This document shows positions 12,348 through 12,907 of a stretch of 12,907 bases of DNA, one piece after another. A model generated the notes under the pieces. That model was not told the DNA's origin and ran no database searches. It was given only the letters and a program-made list of their open reading frames with translations. This DNA is from Methanobacteriota archaeon (lineage in GTDB: Archaea; Halobacteriota; Methanomicrobia; Methanomicrobiales; Methanoculleaceae), in contig JAEWMO010000078.1 in the NCBI GenBank assembly GCA_023457135.1, positions 1 to 12,907 on the forward strand, in the 5' to 3' direction. The translations under genes and the position numbers were made by a program. Numbering within the stretch: the stretch's first letter is position 1; the number at the start of each line of letters is the position of its first letter.

Positions 12348-12907
12348 CCTTCTCGTAGAACGAGAGGTCGAAGAGGTCGTCCTGGGTCAGGGGTTTGCTG
12401 ATGTAGCCGAGCTCGTACTGGAGCTCTGTGTACTCGACCACCGAGGTCGTGATGACGTTCGGGTCGGCGGTCCAGGTGCCGTCCCAGTCCTGGAAGGATG
12501 CCTTCACGGTCTCGACGTTCTGCCCGGTCTTTGCGGAGTAGATGGATGCAGCCTCGTCCTGGTGCTCGAGGTTGTACTCCGTCGCCCTGATGTGGGTCTT
12601 GACGACCTGCTCGACGAGATCGGGGTGGTCGCGGATCAGGGAGCCGCTCGCCACGAGGACGCAGCAGGCGTGGTCCTTCATCATCTCGCCCGACTGCACG
12701 ACGGTCCTGCCCACGCCTTCCGACGCGATGATCGACGGGGACGGGTGGGGCAGGAAGACGCCGTCGACCTGGCCGGCGGAGATGGCGGTGGTGGCCGCAC
12801 CGGGGTCCATGGCGATGATGTTGACGCTTGCGGGGTCGACGCCGTTCTCCTCAAGCCAGGTCCGGAGGATGGTGTCCTGGATGGTTCCGGGCGGGAAGGT
12901 GGCGATC
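12337..12907 (-). CDS. ABC transporter substrate-binding protein, NrtA/TauA/SsuA class, C-terminal part (cut by window edge)
   Basis: The last 189 codons are present; the start and any signal peptide lie beyond base 12907. The visible segment is the second lobe of a type II periplasmic-binding fold: VNIIAMDPGAATTAISAGQVDGV, then a loop FLPHPSPSIIASEG, KDHACCVLVASGSLI and DHPDLVEQVVKTHIRATEYN. The alternation of a binding strand, the AISAGQVDG helix and a following basic helix is typical of NMT1/SsuA-like proteins that bind sulfonates, nitrate, pyrimidine precursors or similar. Its ligand cannot be told from the sequence; the paired cysteines in HACC are unusual. The open frame continues past the only internal methionine near the edge, so that methionine is not the start. 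The permease and ATPase follow. Confidence 0.88.
   Translation of the reverse strand, partial: IATFPPGTIQDTILRTWLEENGVDPASVNIIAMDPGAATTAISAGQVDGVFLPHPSPSIIASEGVGRTVVQSGEMMKDHACCVLVASGSLIRDHPDLVEQVVKTHIRATEYNLEHQDEAASIYSAKTGQNVETVKASFQDWDGTWTADPNVITTSVVEYTELQYELGYISKPLTQDDLFDLSFYEKARA

Overview
The window looks like a GC-rich methanogenic euryarchaeon, most plausibly a Methanomicrobiales member close to Methanoculleus. The signs are archaeal-type S-adenosylmethionine synthetase, archaeal uL16 (L10e), a DacZ-type diadenylate cyclase, two-subunit class I fumarase, four-subunit KorDABC, archaeal TATA boxes and oligo-T termini. The genus is inferred from gene content and base composition, not from a search. 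All 14 recognisable protein genes lie on the minus strand, so transcription runs from high to low coordinates. No tRNA, rRNA, CRISPR array, insertion sequence or gene-free stretch over 300 bases was seen.

In transcription order: (1) 12907-10666 holds a NrtA/TauA/SsuA-class ABC importer: the C-terminal part of the binding protein (cut by the window edge), a permease and an ATPase. A terminator-like hairpin plus T6 lies just after the binding-protein gene. (2) 10604-10092 holds ribosomal protein uL16 as a single gene, with its own TATA box and an oligo-T end.

(3) 9987-3153 is a tight nine-gene operon: fumarase alpha and beta, KorD, KorA, KorB, KorC (2-oxoglutarate:ferredoxin oxidoreductase), SucC, SucD (succinyl-CoA synthetase), then a diadenylate cyclase. 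Seven of the eight junctions are four-base stop/start overlaps (ATGA, GTGA or TTGA); the other gap is 11 bases. Together with a malate dehydrogenase and a fumarate reductase encoded elsewhere, these enzymes would run the incomplete reductive TCA branch: malate to fumarate, (succinate), succinyl-CoA, then 2-oxoglutarate for glutamate synthesis. The c-di-AMP synthase overlaps the sucD stop codon, so a second-messenger gene is built into the 2-oxoglutarate operon. This is the most interesting signal in the window.

(4) 3092-1 holds S-adenosylmethionine synthetase followed closely by hisG, hisA and hisB (hisB cut by the window edge). They probably form one transcript starting at a TATA box just after the dacZ stop.

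Smaller points of note are an eight-residue expansion inside the second Fe-S motif of KorD, a TTG start for korA backed by a strong ribosome binding site, and an apparently leaderless or very short-leader start for the fumarase operon, whose TATA box abuts a hairpin.
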